NCBI RefSeq assembly: GCF_963924675.1
Contig: NC_089230.1
Coordinates: 72,779,223 to 72,843,222 of the forward strand
Origin: Phocoena phocoena
Taxonomy: Eukaryota > Chordata > Mammalia > Artiodactyla > Phocoenidae
Direction: 5' to 3'
DNA: 64,000 bases
Shown here: positions 1 to 13,700 of the stretch, one piece after another
Position numbering within the stretch: position 1 is the stretch's first letter
Layout: each line of letters starts with the position of its first letter
The notes under the pieces: model-generated
The model's database searches: none
Seen by the model: only the letters and a program-made list of their open reading frames with translations
What the model was told of the DNA's origin: nothing
Translations under genes and position numbers: made by a program

Positions 1-1622
1 CTTTTATTTGAAGGTGGGCTACAGATAAGGAATTTCCTCAGGAGACAGATTTAGGTCTCCCTCATATAGTTGAATTAGGTGAACACTTAGTTTAGGCCAT
101 CAGTGAGGAATAGAGGATTTTGGTTGTCCAGATTGTCAGAGAAGTTTACAGGTGTTGACTTGAGTCATGGAAAACTACGAGTGGTGCATTCTTGGATCCC
201 CATGTTCAGAGCAGGATGGTGGCCTCCTGTTGTGTTTGACAGAATAAAGTAGCTGCAAAACATACGTTCAGGCAGCTAAATACCCCAGCCTACTATTAGA
301 AACTATTTTATACAGTCTGTTTAAATGGCACCATCCATGGAAGAGAATTATTTTTGTTTTGTCATGGTCCTTCTTCCTGCCAATACCAACGTGGCTTGTC
401 TCTTAAAACCAAACTTGTATCTTGACTGTGATGGTGGATACACTAACTTACACATGCGATAAGATGATGTAGAACTAAACATACACACAACAGGTAAAAC
501 GGGAAATCTGAGTAAGATGGGTGGATTGTATTGATATCAGTATCCTGGTTGTGACATTGTAATATAATTTTGCAAGATTTTACCTCTGGGAGAAACTGGT
601 AAGTAGTACATGGGAATCTCTGTATTTTTCACAGTTTCATGTGGATTTGCAGTTATTTCAAACTAAAAATTTTAATTGATGAAACATACCTGATTTGTGA
701 AAATAAAATGTTCTGCCCTGTAGGAAGATTCTTAACTCACATTGTTATCTTTCCTCTGTTTTGGTGGTTGCCTAAAACAAAGATTTTCCTCAAATATTAG
801 TAACTAACATCTCTGTTAAGATTATGGTTTCGTCTATCCTGGTCACAACACCCAACTCCTGTGAAATTTCATTTAAAGCAGCAAACCATCTTACTGTTTT
901 TTTTTTTTTTCCATCTTACTGTTTTTTGACAGATTTGACAGTAAGGACATCACTAGGTATATATGGAATTGCTTCTCTTCACTTTTTCTCTTATTATTCA
1001 TTTTTCTTTGTTTTCCTTACCCTTAATGTTGGTACTGTCTTACTTAAAGGAGAAAAGAAGTCAGAAAAGGAAAAAGAGCAGAGCGTGAGGAGTTGTGAGC
1101 AAGGACTGGGAAATGGAGAGAAATCATTCTTCTTTGTGCTAGTGATTAGAGTATTTGCTGGGTGGGCGAATACTGTGAGTCTCCAGAACTATTTTCGGGG
1201 TAGCCGGCTAAGGTATGTTTTCCCTGTGCTAGGCTTCCTCTCTGAGTCACTGCAGGCCCCTGGAGCCTGAACCCTTCCACAGAGATCGTTACCCAGGGGA
1301 AGGAGAAGAATGTAATATGGCATAGTAAAAGCAACAGGAGTTCAGGTGTTCAAAAGTTGGGTTTGATTTATCTGTGGGTCATTAATCCCATAGAATGTAT
1401 GTATGTCTTTTAATTGATAGGACTAACTTCACTGACTTAAATTGAAGCAAAAAAAAAGAGGCAATCCAGTTTTTGATATTGGTAGTGTTACTCGAAGAGT
1501 TATGCAGCATTTGGTGAATATGAATGAATTTCTGTCATCATTTGAGACTTCTCAACATGCTCTGAGAAAAATTGTCGTTTGATGATCTGCAGTTAACTTA
1601 TGGAATTTTCATCTGTTTCTAG
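1..1622 (+). other. SNAP91: SNAP91 intron (3' part), no exon seen
   Basis: This is AT-rich unique-looking sequence upstream of the first visible exon. I looked for the preceding AP180 exon (ending LLEFD) and did not find it. No clear repeat is recognised apart from short T- and A-runs. The 148-codon open frame at 824-1270 has no recognisable protein features. Confidence 0.7.
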
Positions 1623-1734
1623 GTACATCCAAATGAACTAACAAATGGTGTCATAAATGCTGCATTCATGCTTCTTTTCAAGGACCTTATCAAACTTTTT
1701 GCGTGCTACAATGATGGAGTTATTAATTTACTTG
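1623..1734 (+). CDS. SNAP91: SNAP91 coding exon, ANTH domain (VHPNELTNG...)
   Basis: This 112-nt exon encodes 37 residues plus the first base of a Glu codon, beginning [16 protein letters not shown] and ending DGVINLL. It is part of the helical C-terminal half of the ANTH domain, around residues 183-219 of AP180 by my count from memory. The acceptor is a pyrimidine tract ending in tttctag and the donor is gtaggt. The exon starts in phase 0 and ends in phase 1. The residues DLIKLF and CYND separate AP180 from PICALM. It is the first coding exon in the window; the preceding exon, expected to end in LLEFD, is not present in bases 1-1622. Confidence 0.96.
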
Positions 1735-4700
1735 GTAGGTAGAACTGCTGCATGGTGTCTGTGAAGAGAGACTGTATCAGAATGCAAAGATTTGGGTGCT
1801 ACAGACTTCATAAAAATCTAAATACACGGCTCATTCAGGTCACATTTCTGTGTGTGTTCTTAGGTCGAGATTAAGTGCAGGGAATGGAAAGCTTTCTAGG
1901 TATTTTCAGCAGAAAGAGATTTCATACAGGGATTTTGATGCTTACAAAATTTTGGAATGACCGAAGGAGCAGGTTCTAGGCTTTGCCTCTTGGAATAAGT
2001 CCCATAACAATACATAACTGTTCCACTGTGCTGACAGCTACCTCTGATGCCTGCCCTGGAGGTGCTCCTATTTTGATGTAGTTCCATACATCTCACTATC
2101 TTTCATTTGCCATAAAGTGAAAATCAGATAGATACACTGCTTGACGTTTGGCCTACAGTAAAAGATTTCTTTCTACTGACAAGGTCACCCCTTTCTGGGA
2201 TATAATGATTCAGCAAACCACTTCCACCTAGTGCCAGTCTGAGAAAACATCTCTAAACCAAGCTTGAATTATATTTTTCCCGCTGTCAGCTGGTCATAGG
2301 GATCTCCCAGGGGCTATAGGCATGATTGGAGGGAGAAGTAGCCGTCCAGAAGATGTAGGTATGCTGGGAGTATGAGCCACCCGTTCATACAACCTACATG
2401 GGTATTCAGGCGCTGCTCGAGGCTGATCGCTTATATTTTACCACCTCCATTTGATGATGGAGTATATTCTTGCGCTTGTCTAGCTTTATGGTTTGGTATA
2501 TAAGATATCGCTTGAGGTCTTATGATCACTTGGTATTCTCTGGTCAGAACTTCAGTCTCTAGAAGCAAGCCTAGAGCAGTTTTTCCAAAGGAGATCAGTT
2601 ACTATCTGAAAAAGAAATGGCCCTGCTCCAAAGCGCTAGAGGCTTCTGTTGTATTTTCCTATTGGCACGTGCCAGAGTTGTCCTGCAGCATTTGGATCTG
2701 CTGTAGACACTTGCAGCGCCTTTAGCTTTGCAGGAACAAAGGCCCGAGTGGCCCCAGGTTGGAGCAGTTGCAGAGTCTTCCTTGAGCTGGGCCCTGCTTC
2801 CATCTGACACCATACACCGATACTCTGTTTAGAGCAGCACATACACATGTTGTCTATGCTACCTCCAAAACCGAAAAAAGCTCGGCAAAACTTTCGCCTG
2901 CATTTTCGTTACAGAGAGTGCAAGGTGAAGCAATGTGTCTTTCAGATGGAGGGGACCTTCGGACCCGCAGAAACTTCATCGTTGTAGCAGGTCCCTGGGC
3001 TTTCATAGATTCTCTCTCCTTCCCCTTGACCTGCCTCTGACTTATTAGGCACCTAGCATACCTGAAATTCTTTCCCACCAGCCACAGTCAACCTGATGTC
3101 AAGTGATATCCAATGACATTATGACAACCAGAGAGGTTAATATACTTGAAATAAGACAGTGACCATGTACTGGCATCCCTGCCAGATGAAAGAAAACTGC
3201 TTCTGATGGGCTGTGTTTACTGGGGTAGATAGAAGAGAACTTGCTAGTTTGATAGATGCTGATCACATGTCAGCAACTGTGCTGATTTTATGCTGGAAAG
3301 GAGGACACATCTGGATCTCTACAAGTAAGAATCATCACCTGATTAAGTTTCCAGTAACCTACAGTTCATCTCTAAGATTCACTCATCTTTTGCACAAACC
3401 AGGTATGCAAGTTAACTGGGAATATGATGGAATTGCTACCCTGTATCTTTGTAGAGATCATGAAACTGATGTGGAGATCCTGCTAGGTTTAAAGTATTTC
3501 TGTGTATTTCAAAGTATTTCATCTATGTATTCAGGAAACTGGGCAAATAGCCACTCATAGTTTCATGCATCCACTGGATCTAATTTTTTTTAAATCTCCT
3601 AATCCCCAGAAAGCCTCCACTCAGATCGGTAGAAAATATAGTGACATTTTGGATCCCCAGAGACTAGCATTGGCTTAGAGTCTGTGTCCCTGAAAATTCT
3701 GGGTATGTCCCCTTTCCCATGTGTGTAGTCACTCTGGTAAGTGTCCTTTGCAGAAGAGTAGGAATAGATGCTTTTGGCTGTGTTTCAAGGCTCTTACTCA
3801 AGAATATCTGGATGGCTTATTAAAATTGAGGTTGCTGGATGCTAACTCAGAGTTTCTAATTCAGTAGGTCTGGGGTAGGGCCTGAGAATTTGCATATCTA
3901 GTGAGGGCCTGGATGGTGCTGGGTTTGGGGGACTACAGTTTGGGAACCACTGTGCTAGATCCACTTCCGGATGTTCAGGCCAGCATTTTTTTTTTTTTAA
4001 CATCTTTATTGGAGTATAATTGCTTTACAATGGTGTGTTAGTTTCTGCTTTATAACAAAGTGAATCAGCTATACATATGCATATATCTCCTCCCTCTTGT
4101 GTTTCCCTCCCACCCTCCCTATCCCACCCCTCTAGGTGGTCACAAAGCACCGAGCTGATCTCCCTGTGCTATGCGGCTGCTTCCCACTAGCTGTCTATTT
4201 TACATTTGATAGTGTAGATATGTCCATGCTACTCTCTCACTTTGTCCCAGCTTACCCTTCCCACTCCCTGTGTCCTCAAGTCCATTCTCTACATCTGTGT
4301 CTTTATTCCTGTCCTGCCCCTAGGTTCATCAGAACCTTTTTTTCTTAGATTCCATATGTATGTGTTAACGTACAGTATTTGCCTTTCTCTTTCTGACTTA
4401 CTTCACTCTGTATGACAGTCTCTAGGTCCATCCACCTCACTACAAATAACTCAATTTCGTTTCTTTTTATGGCTGAGTAATATTCCGTTGTATATATGTG
4501 CCACATCTTTATCTATTCATCGGGTCGATGGACACTTAGGTTGCTTCCACCTCCTGGCTATACGGGCCAGCATTTTCAATCGGTGCTTCTTGGCATGTTC
4601 ACGCAAATTGGTGAATTATCAGTGACATCAGAAGAACGAACGTAATGGTCCTTCTTTACTGCTCAGAACCTTTAGAATTTATTTAAATTCTCTAGATTTT

Positions 4701-7700
4701 TATCAATTAGGATTGCCCCATTCAGCAGGAAAAAATTACAGGACGTCTCGTTCAGTTTGTATTCAGATCAACATGAGTAACTTTTTTAGTATTAGTAAGT
4801 CCCATGGAATATCTGGGACCTACTTAAGCTAAAAATTATTTTTTACAATTTAAATTTAACTCAGTGTCTTGTATTTTATCTGGCATCCCGACTGCCGACA
4901 TGGATTTGCACAGTCTTACACTTCTTTTAGCGTGTATGTTTTTTTCCTCTTGAGTCAGGCTTTGTACCTGTCTCCTGAGGACATGCTGGATTGCTGGGTT
5001 CTAAATCTCATTCTAGGTATTGAAGCAGTTGGCAAGGGGAAGGGAGTAAGAAGTAGAGGGACAGAGCACGAGGAGAATTTTTTGCTTGTTTGTTTGTTTT
5101 GTTTTTTGCGGTATGCGGGCCTCCCACTAACGTGGCCTCTCCCGCCGCGGAGCACATGCTCCGGATGCACAGGCCCAGCGGCCATGGCCCATGGACCCAG
5201 CCGCTCCGCGGCATATGGGACCCTCCCGGACCGGGGCACGAACCCGTGTCCCCTGCATCGGCAGGCGGACTCTCAACCACTGCGCCACCAGGGAAGCCCA
5301 TGAGGAGAATTTTTATTCCCTCATGGAAGGTGGGTTGATTACAGGATCTCCAAGCAACGCAGGACCAGCCTCTTCAGACTGAGAAAGAAAAGCTTTTCCA
5401 ACGAGGGTAGCTCATTTTGGTTTGAATCTACCCAAGTACTTTCCTTTCCAGTTTTCTTTTTCAATAAGAGTCCTAACTTTCGCAAAGGAGACCATGTTGA
5501 AGCTTGAAATTTAACTTGCCCACATACATTATAATTCAGCAACTCACAAGACTAGCCTCTCTGACTTTGGCGATGACAGCCCTGTGTCTGTAGGGATAAG
5601 ATTATTTTAGGGCAGCTTGGAGTACCACAGTCTGACTGGAGCCTTGAGCCAGTCATTTTAAATCCTGTGTTGTCGTTTTCCTTTTTAAGCTCTCCAGTGG
5701 AGTCGGGAGCAGCCGTCCACCCCACAGTTCCATCTGCCTTGTTCTCGTCATGGTCTATCCCAGCAGCTGCTTATTCTGATAAGCTCCATTCTATGTGCTT
5801 ATTTCAGAAAACCACAGGTCATAATTTAAGTCATTATTTTGCTCCTGTGCCGCACAGATTCCAAGAATCCCATTCTCCACTAGTTGCCGGTGGTCATCAT
5901 AGCCTTCACATTCATTCAGTTATCTATCTAATCCCAGATTCCTCCCTTTGACGTTTTCGAGGGTCTGATTTCTACAGCCTCTTCAGCCACCAAATACTGC
6001 GTCTAATGCGAGAAACAGAAACCACTCTACGTATTCTAAGTAGAAAGGGATTCAAAACAAGGGGTTAGGTCTTCATTTAATTATGGGAAGCCTACAGGAA
6101 CTGGTTCTGGTCTCGGCCTCCTGAGATGCTCCTGAAGTAACCAGTTCTTGTGCTCTAGGGAAGCTACTGCTTGTGAGGCCAGTACTTGAAAGTAGGCTGA
6201 AAAATCTCGGCTGCCTTACAACACTAGGGAGCTGGAGAAGGGACACTTGAAGCTATAATCCAGGGAATCAGGTCAAGTGGCTGTGACTGTGACAGTTATT
6301 CCCTAAAGCCCAGGAAAGCTGGAGGGTGACAGTGAAATGCTGTGAAGGGTAGCTCACCCTCCAAGGATCTTATCACTTGCCATAGGAAACAGCTGTTCAG
6401 GTACAGGAAGCCTGCTGCTTCGGCCTCAGTTTCACCTTCCAGATCGCCCACAGGTCTGTCTAATGTGCGGAACTAAATCTGCATCCAGATCCCTGGCTTC
6501 TCATGAGTCTAGAAAAAGATAGAATGGAATTGGGCGAGCCAGTCACCAACGTCGAATACAGTGCCCTGGGAGGTTTTGCCTTTCCTGGGGAGAGATTCCT
6601 GCCCGTGGTGTGTAGTTCAAAACCCCATCACCTTTATTTCGCATGAGGGAGTTTGGTGGCAAGCCAAGTAAGGTAGACTTTTCCATTCGCTTTTGCTGGC
6701 TGACCTTAATCTTCTTTACAACTCATAAATGTGAGCTTTTGCTAAAGTTCATGTCCAGCCATCTGCTGTTTTGCTATCTCTGTGTATTCTTCACTGGGAA
6801 ACTTATCGTTTCCATTATGAGGAGTCTCACGTCTATGCTTTCAGTCCTTCCCTTCCTCCTGAGCTTCAGTTTTGCACGTCTGCTTATTTGTCGACACTTA
6901 AATATTGTGTTCTTACCTCAAGCTTTGAGTTGCCCACTGACTAAAATCTGTGCCAGCCAGAAATGAAGTTCTGTTGATTCATTCTCATCCTCTCTCCCCA
7001 GCGTACCCCCGCTTCATCCCCACTTCTGCTTCATGAACGCTGGACTTAATGCCTTTACCATTGATTTAGCAATTAAAGATGTTAAGTCATGTGACTCTCC
7101 TCTGTTATTGTCTTGAACACTCCTTAAGTGCTGCCCTGCTTTACTTTATGTTGACTTTACAGATGGAGTGTATTAAGCATGCATTTTCTCCTTATATTAA
7201 AATAATAAACATTCCATGTATTTTTTTATTTCATTTAATTTGAAAAAGAGAGTCTCTTGCCTAAGATTAGGAGCAGAAAAGGAGAAGAGTTGTACCTTTT
7301 CATATTAGAGACCTAACCTTTCAGAAGTGGTAGTTGTACATTCTGGCCTCACGACACTGTGGTGTTGAGTGGCCTTCATTCAGCATTGTCAAATTGCTCT
7401 TGTAAAAGTAACACTCTAGAGAAGTATACGCAGTATCCCGGGTGGTTTGAGACAGGTCTGTTTTTTGTTTGTTTACTAACCAAGCTCTAGGAATTAACTT
7501 TATATATATATCATGGGTGAGTCTCAGTCAAGGACTTCATGACCAGTTCTCTACATCTAATGTTGGAATCAACAGTGGTGCAAATCTTAGCAAACATTTT
7601 ATCACTGTAATGAAACTCTGGCGCATGAATAAGAAGATGCTTCCCTTACTGGCTAGTGGTCGTTAGTAATAGCTTACATGCAAGGTCTCAGTTTGTCTCA

Positions 7701-10700
7701 CAGGGATGAGATACCTTTTCATCTGGTTCTTTTCCTCGGACAGTTATTCTGCAAAAGCCAGTACTAATATGACAAGGGAATTTGTCAACACTTTATAAAG
7801 ATTCACGTTACAAATGTCAATATTTGATCATTTCAGATACTGAAAATCAACATGTTATCTTTATTATGAAAGAAAGAGACTCATTTCTGGGTGACCCATC
7901 CCCTCTGTTAAAAGTGTTAATTTCTCTGGTCTCTTAAGCGGGTGAGGGAACTTCCCAGCTTTGCACTGATCAGTACATGTTCCTTTTCTGTGTCATTACC
8001 ACTGTTACAGAAACACTTAGGAGATTATAACCTAAAACCATCATTATTGAAAACTCTTTTGTTGCTGAATCCTAAATTACCACAAAAGATACAGACAACT
8101 TAAAAAGCATCCAGAGGAGACAAAAAAACACGGCTTAAGATTTTGATGCATTGGTTCTAAGAGGAGATTGAGATTATTCAGTTTGATTTCTCTTCTTGTG
8201 TTATCCCTGAAGATCTGATTCAAAGAAATAAACTTGTAGTAAAGAAAAGTAATTTAGACACTTGGAAGAAATTGTTTATGTGAAGATTGCTTAAAAAGCA
8301 AGAAAGGTGTGTTTTACCAGAATAAGTCCTAATTTTCAAAGGTTTAAACTGAAAAGATCTGTTCCCCTATAACACCATATTTCTGTCTCTAGCTTAGAAG
8401 ACAGGGTGGGTGGACAAAGAAAGTATACTTAAATTTGGCCATTTTTTAAAAGACCCACTTTCCTCTCGAATCCTAACAACTAGAATACATTATGTGTTTG
8501 TTTTCTTGATCTTTTTACTTCCCTTGAATACCCTACAGGGGAGGTGCATGTTAAAAGTAAAATTACCGAAAAACTGTCAACAGAAGGTAATGAGTAGCTA
8601 CCCTCAATAATTAGTTCTTTGTGTAATTATATATTATTAAACCTTTCATGAGAAAATTAAAAATACTTTTGAGGTAGTAAAATTACATGCCGAATGAAAT
8701 CCAGAACTTTCAAATGTGAGAGAGCATAAAAATAGCATATGTTTAACCATGTGCAAATATGAAATAATGAAGATACTGAGCCATCAGTTATGATCCAGGG
8801 TTGCCAGGGAGCTATTGTAGACACTGGCCGACTGTGTCTCCATCCGCAGTGTTAGTAATTTTTGACTGAATGAATGGATGAATGACTGGCTGGGGAAAGC
8901 ACTGTTAAAATGCTAGTTTTCTTCAAAACATGTATGGAGAAAAATACACTCTCATACTACACTTATAATTCATAATTCTAGTCTTGGGAAGCAGAAGAGA
9001 GCAGCAAAAGGACCCTTTGTTTTTCTGTCTAGAAAGCTAAAAGTTGAGAAAATACCCTCTCATACTACAATTATAATTCATAATTCCAGTCTTGGGAGGC
9101 AGAAGAGAGCAGCAAAAGGACCCTTTGTTTTTCTGTCTAGAAAGCTAAAAGCTGAGAAAGACGATACGATTATGGACTAGAAGGGACGAAACTCCACTAT
9201 TTTATAACAAAAAGACATAATGTTTGAAAGAAATAGTTGATGACCAGTAAAAGCAAGTATCACTTATATGGAGTGTAGACAATTTCAAGAATTCTTTAAT
9301 TCAGGGAAGTTTATAGATTATTGCTTTATAATATATAGATTATTGCTTTATAGTGAACTATTAAGAAAATAAGGATGCTGTAGGGTGCAGTTTTAACTTT
9401 TGAGATTGTTATCAGTAAGAATTTGATGCTATTTTCTGAAACAGAATATTACGCTATATGTATCATGAAGTATACCTGTTATGACAATTAATATATTCTT
9501 CTACTTTAACTGTATTTTCGTTATTTAAATTGTTTCATGTGAGACATCTTAGAACATAACACCTTTCCTAAACTACTCAGACCTCACTTGTTTAGGTGTT
9601 CTTAATATTTCCCATAAGTTTTAGTGCCAAGTGTTTTGATTCAGACATTAAAGTTGTTAAGTAGTTGTATCAATGTAAGCTTAGAAGAAGATTGAATATA
9701 ATACACTTTCCGAAATGCTTATCTGTCTCTTCTAGAAAAGTTTTTTGAAATGAAGAAAGGACAATGTAAAGATGCTCTAGAAATTTACAAACGATTTCTA
9801 ACTAGGATGACACGAGTGTCTGAATTTCTCAAAGTTGCAGAGGTAAGTAATATTAACACATGTATCTGGAGTAAACAGTAGAGTTCATAATCTGGCAAGA
9901 CATTCTGCCACAGAGTCACAGGTTATTAGGGTTGGTAGTGGCCTTGGAAGACATTTCATCCAGCTTCTCAGCCAGAGCTGTGCTCTGCACTCTTGCTTTT
10001 CAATCAGAAGATCATCCTGTGTCCAAATAAAAGTTTCATGGATAATGAGCTCACAGCTTTGCAAGGTGGTGGTCTGTCCCTCCATCTCACCTCATGGCTG
10101 TCCTTGATTTTGAGAAAGTGCTTCCTTTGTATTGAACTGTAGAAAAAAGCCCTTAGAAAAGTCTGTCCATTGTTCTTAGTGTGTAAACGATAAACCCTGA
10201 CTTTTCTTACTGTGTCAAAATGATTTCAATACAAAGGAAAAAAGAAAACAAAGTATAGTTAATTTTATAAAGTTTATAAATTGTGTCTTAAGGATGTCTC
10301 TTTATACGTAATCACAATAACTGTGTAACCATACAGTTGTTGTTCCTGAGGTTATCTGTAAATTGGTGTCTTCTCTTATGAAATCCAATGATTGACTCAT
10401 AGTGGAAATTATGACATTTTATTACATTCCTTTGTCAGGGTGACAAATGGGTTCTTATCTTGCTTGTCAACTAACTGATTGCTAGGGCTGACTGAAGTGT
10501 TTTGCGGGAAGGGTTCTGAAGCTCACCAGCAAAGCATAAAATGCTGTGGACGTGGGACATTCATGCCATGTTTTTGCTGTTCTTGCCATTTTCAGAATGT
10601 AGCACAAGAACAGGCATTTTATACACATAGTTTCAAAAGCACTCTAGTCCAAGCATTATTCTTCAAATTTCATTTATTCACAGGAGTGCTAATTGTCATA

Positions 10701-13700
10701 TGTAAATTCCAAGACCAAAATAATCTTGCAAAATACTGTCTCTCGAGCTTAGATCCATACAGTTTATAATCAGAATTTGCTAAAAAAAAAATCAATATGG
10801 GAAACAAAAGGTAAAGATTAGCTTAATAAACTACATATACATTAAAGCATGTTCATGTATATTTCCATGGGTTTATTGATGTTGGTGGCCTTTAAGGAAG
10901 GATAGAATTGCTTGAAACTTTTGCTGCTACACAAGTTTTATTTTTTGTATTTGATATGATTTTCCCATGGTTCAACTGTAATTATCAGTGTAATCTAGCA
11001 AAATTTGCCTAATTTCTTTCTGTGAGAGGATCAGTTATACCTAAACACTCAGGGCAGAAGATTATTTCACTGTTCGATTAATTCCTGATGCACACTCTTC
11101 CCAGTGTTCCCATCTGATGTTGTGTATATCGAAAAAGTAAAGAGCTGGACGTGTTACAATTTGGGGGTAAATATTTCTCTAATCAACCTAATAAGGCTGG
11201 GCTCAAGGTCTCCTTGAGAAAAAGGGTGCTTATATATCAGTTCCTTCTATTCTTACATGTAAAATTTTACTTTGTGTCTCTTGATAACCTCGTGTTATCA
11301 CAGGCCCATTTCAGGCTGCTGAGAAGGAGATATACAGAAATTAGATGTCACTTTGAGAGTTTGTCTTTAAACAACATAATAATCAATATTTTAATTTTGT
11401 TCAAACATTATGACTAAGACTTCTTATAGAATGGATACTAATTTACAAAATTACTTTTAATAGAATAAACATTAATCACAATGGGTTAACCATTAGTGTT
11501 TTCTTTCACATTTAAATCGCATCGTTCATAATTTAAACATTAACTATTTGGATACCAGTGTCGAATGGTTTGGTTATGATTGGTAAATACAGAAAAATTT
11601 CAACAAATATACGAAGCTTCTCTTTTCTACCAAGCAGTGCTTGTGTGGTGTACATATGTATGGACTCCTACCCAATAAGCTACCCTGTTGTTAATACCAT
11701 TTGCCTGAAGAATGTGCAGATGACTTGCAAGAATGTTGTTTCTAAAATACAACTCTATATATAGGCTATATGGCAAATGTTAACATTAAATTTCCCATCG
11801 TATTAAAAGAAATGTGGAGTAATTGAATAATTCCTATGGATATATTCAAATTTTGCAGAGGAATTGCTTAAAGTACAGAAAACTTCCTGTGCTTTGAATT
11901 TTTATACTGAAGTCTCCTAAAGCAGGCAACTGAAACTTTGAAAATGGTTATTTTACAAGTAATAGGCGTGTCTGCTAAACGCACTTACCTTTTATAGAAC
12001 TAAATTATTCTTAGTTTGCTATTCCAAGGTAAATACCAACTCATTGGAGTTACGTCTCCCAGAATACTTGCAGACAGAAAGTGATGAGATTTTTGTAGTA
12101 CAATCGCACTTCATCCTCCAACTTCATTGTGATTCAGAAGTTCAGGACAGTAAGAATAGCAATGTAAAGGAAGAATTCCTTTAACAGAGTTACCCACTTC
12201 ATAGAATCGAATCACCTTTTAAGGAGGTGATTCCAATATTAGGGACCCATAATGCTTTAATTTAAAAAACACTGACTTCATTCATATTCATATTTATTTT
12301 AATGGATCATCTCAAGAGGTATTGAAATATGGAAGTAAATAGAATGAAGTTGCCTTAATTTATAATTTCCATACTTTGAAAGAATGTGAGTTTAGGGCAG
12401 ACATAAGGCAGCCCCCAGCAAAGAATTATCATCCCAAAATGTCAATAGGGCCAAGGCTGAGAAACGCTGCTTTATTTTGTATTTTTTTTTAACATCTTTA
12501 TTGGAGTATAATTGCTTTACAATGGTGTGTTAGTTTCTGCTTTATAACAAAGTAAATCAGCTATACATATACATATATCCCCATATCTCTTCCCTGTTGC
12601 GTCTCCCTACGCTGCTTTAGATATAGAAAAGGCAAAGGAAAGAAGTTAGCTCAGCATTTGACACACAAGTGGACTTGCCCCTCTCTAGTTTGCCTTATTG
12701 TCTTTCAGGAGCCGACACTTAGGCTTCCTGTATTTGCTTCCACATTTCCATCAGCATAATGAAGCACTTCATTTCTCACAGAGAGACTTGGGTTAACCCG
12801 CTTTGTTTCTTTAAGCCTCAATTTCATCATTTATATAGAATGAGAGAATGAAGTTATGATTTGTATTTTTCCCCAGCTTTTTATTTTGAATAATTGTCAA
12901 ACCTACAAAAGAGTTGATAAGCTTGTATAGTGAACACCTGTGTACTCTCTTCATTGATTCACCTTTATTAATATATTCCCGTATTTGCAGTCTTGATAGC
13001 ACTTTCTTTTTCTGCCCCTCCCTCCCTCCCTTCTCTTCCTTCCCCAAGCTACCAAAATTTAAAATTCACATTTGCTTTTATCTAGTAATTCCACTTCTAC
13101 AAATGTGTCCTACAGATGTGTCCACACAGGTGCAAAGTGATGTGTGCAGCATTGCTTGCAATGGCAAGGGATTGCACGCAACTTAAATGTTCGTTAATAG
13201 GTGACTTGTTAAATAAATTGTAAGACAAGGAAGCTGTTTAAAAATGAGGAAATTCTGTATATTAATATGGATATAGTTCCAAGATGTATTGTTAAATGAA
13301 AAGTATAATCCCAGTGTATATAGTACACCATTATTGTATAATAATGTGGGAAATAACTATGTATTTATGGATTTACTATTTCCTTGGATATGCATAAAGA
13401 AACTCTGGAAGGATACATCTTGGATGTCACAGTGGTTCTCTCTGTGTGAGGAAGGGTGGAAACTACACCCTGAACAAGTTACTAAAATTCAGTGAACATT
13501 CCCTGTCCAGAGGACTGACTGGGCATAATGAACAATTTAAATTTAGTCGAAGCATTTAAAAAAAATTTTAGTTGCCATTAACCATGGAGGAAACCTTTTA
13601 CACTTCAGTTTCCTAAGTTCTTTTTTCAGGTTCTAGCAAAATTCTGCACATTTGTTATACCTATATTGCCAAAATCATTGCTCTTATATTGAGTGGAAAA

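Larger units (their letters stand above)
1735..9735 (+). other. SNAP91: SNAP91 intron with MER5-like, L1 tail, CHR SINE and tandem duplication
   Basis: An 8.0-kb intron. It holds a MER5-like relic (about 3785-3957), an inverted L1 3' end (3990-4564), a CHR SINE (5084-5301), a 108-bp tandem duplication (8938-9153) and a 22-bp repeat pair (9313-9352). The stretches 1735-3780, 4577-5069 and 5315-8930 show nothing that I can identify. Confidence 0.75.

Noticed and set aside
824..1270. 148-codon open frame near the start
   Set aside because: It has a low-complexity Phe/Ser-rich translation from a T-rich intron, with no family resemblance and no splice support.
1623..1734. Assignment to PICALM instead of SNAP91
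   Set aside because: Diagnostic residues ([23 protein letters not shown]) match AP180. The downstream Ala/Thr/Pro-rich region with DPF and DLF motifs is AP180-specific.
5084..5301. tRNA-like A and B boxes suggesting a tRNA gene
   Set aside because: They belong to a tRNA-derived SINE with a target-site duplication. No full cloverleaf is present.
9890..10090. Possible old hAT or MIR-type repeat (ggttggtagtggccttggaa phrase)
   Set aside because: The resemblance is limited to one short phrase, which is not enough to name an element.
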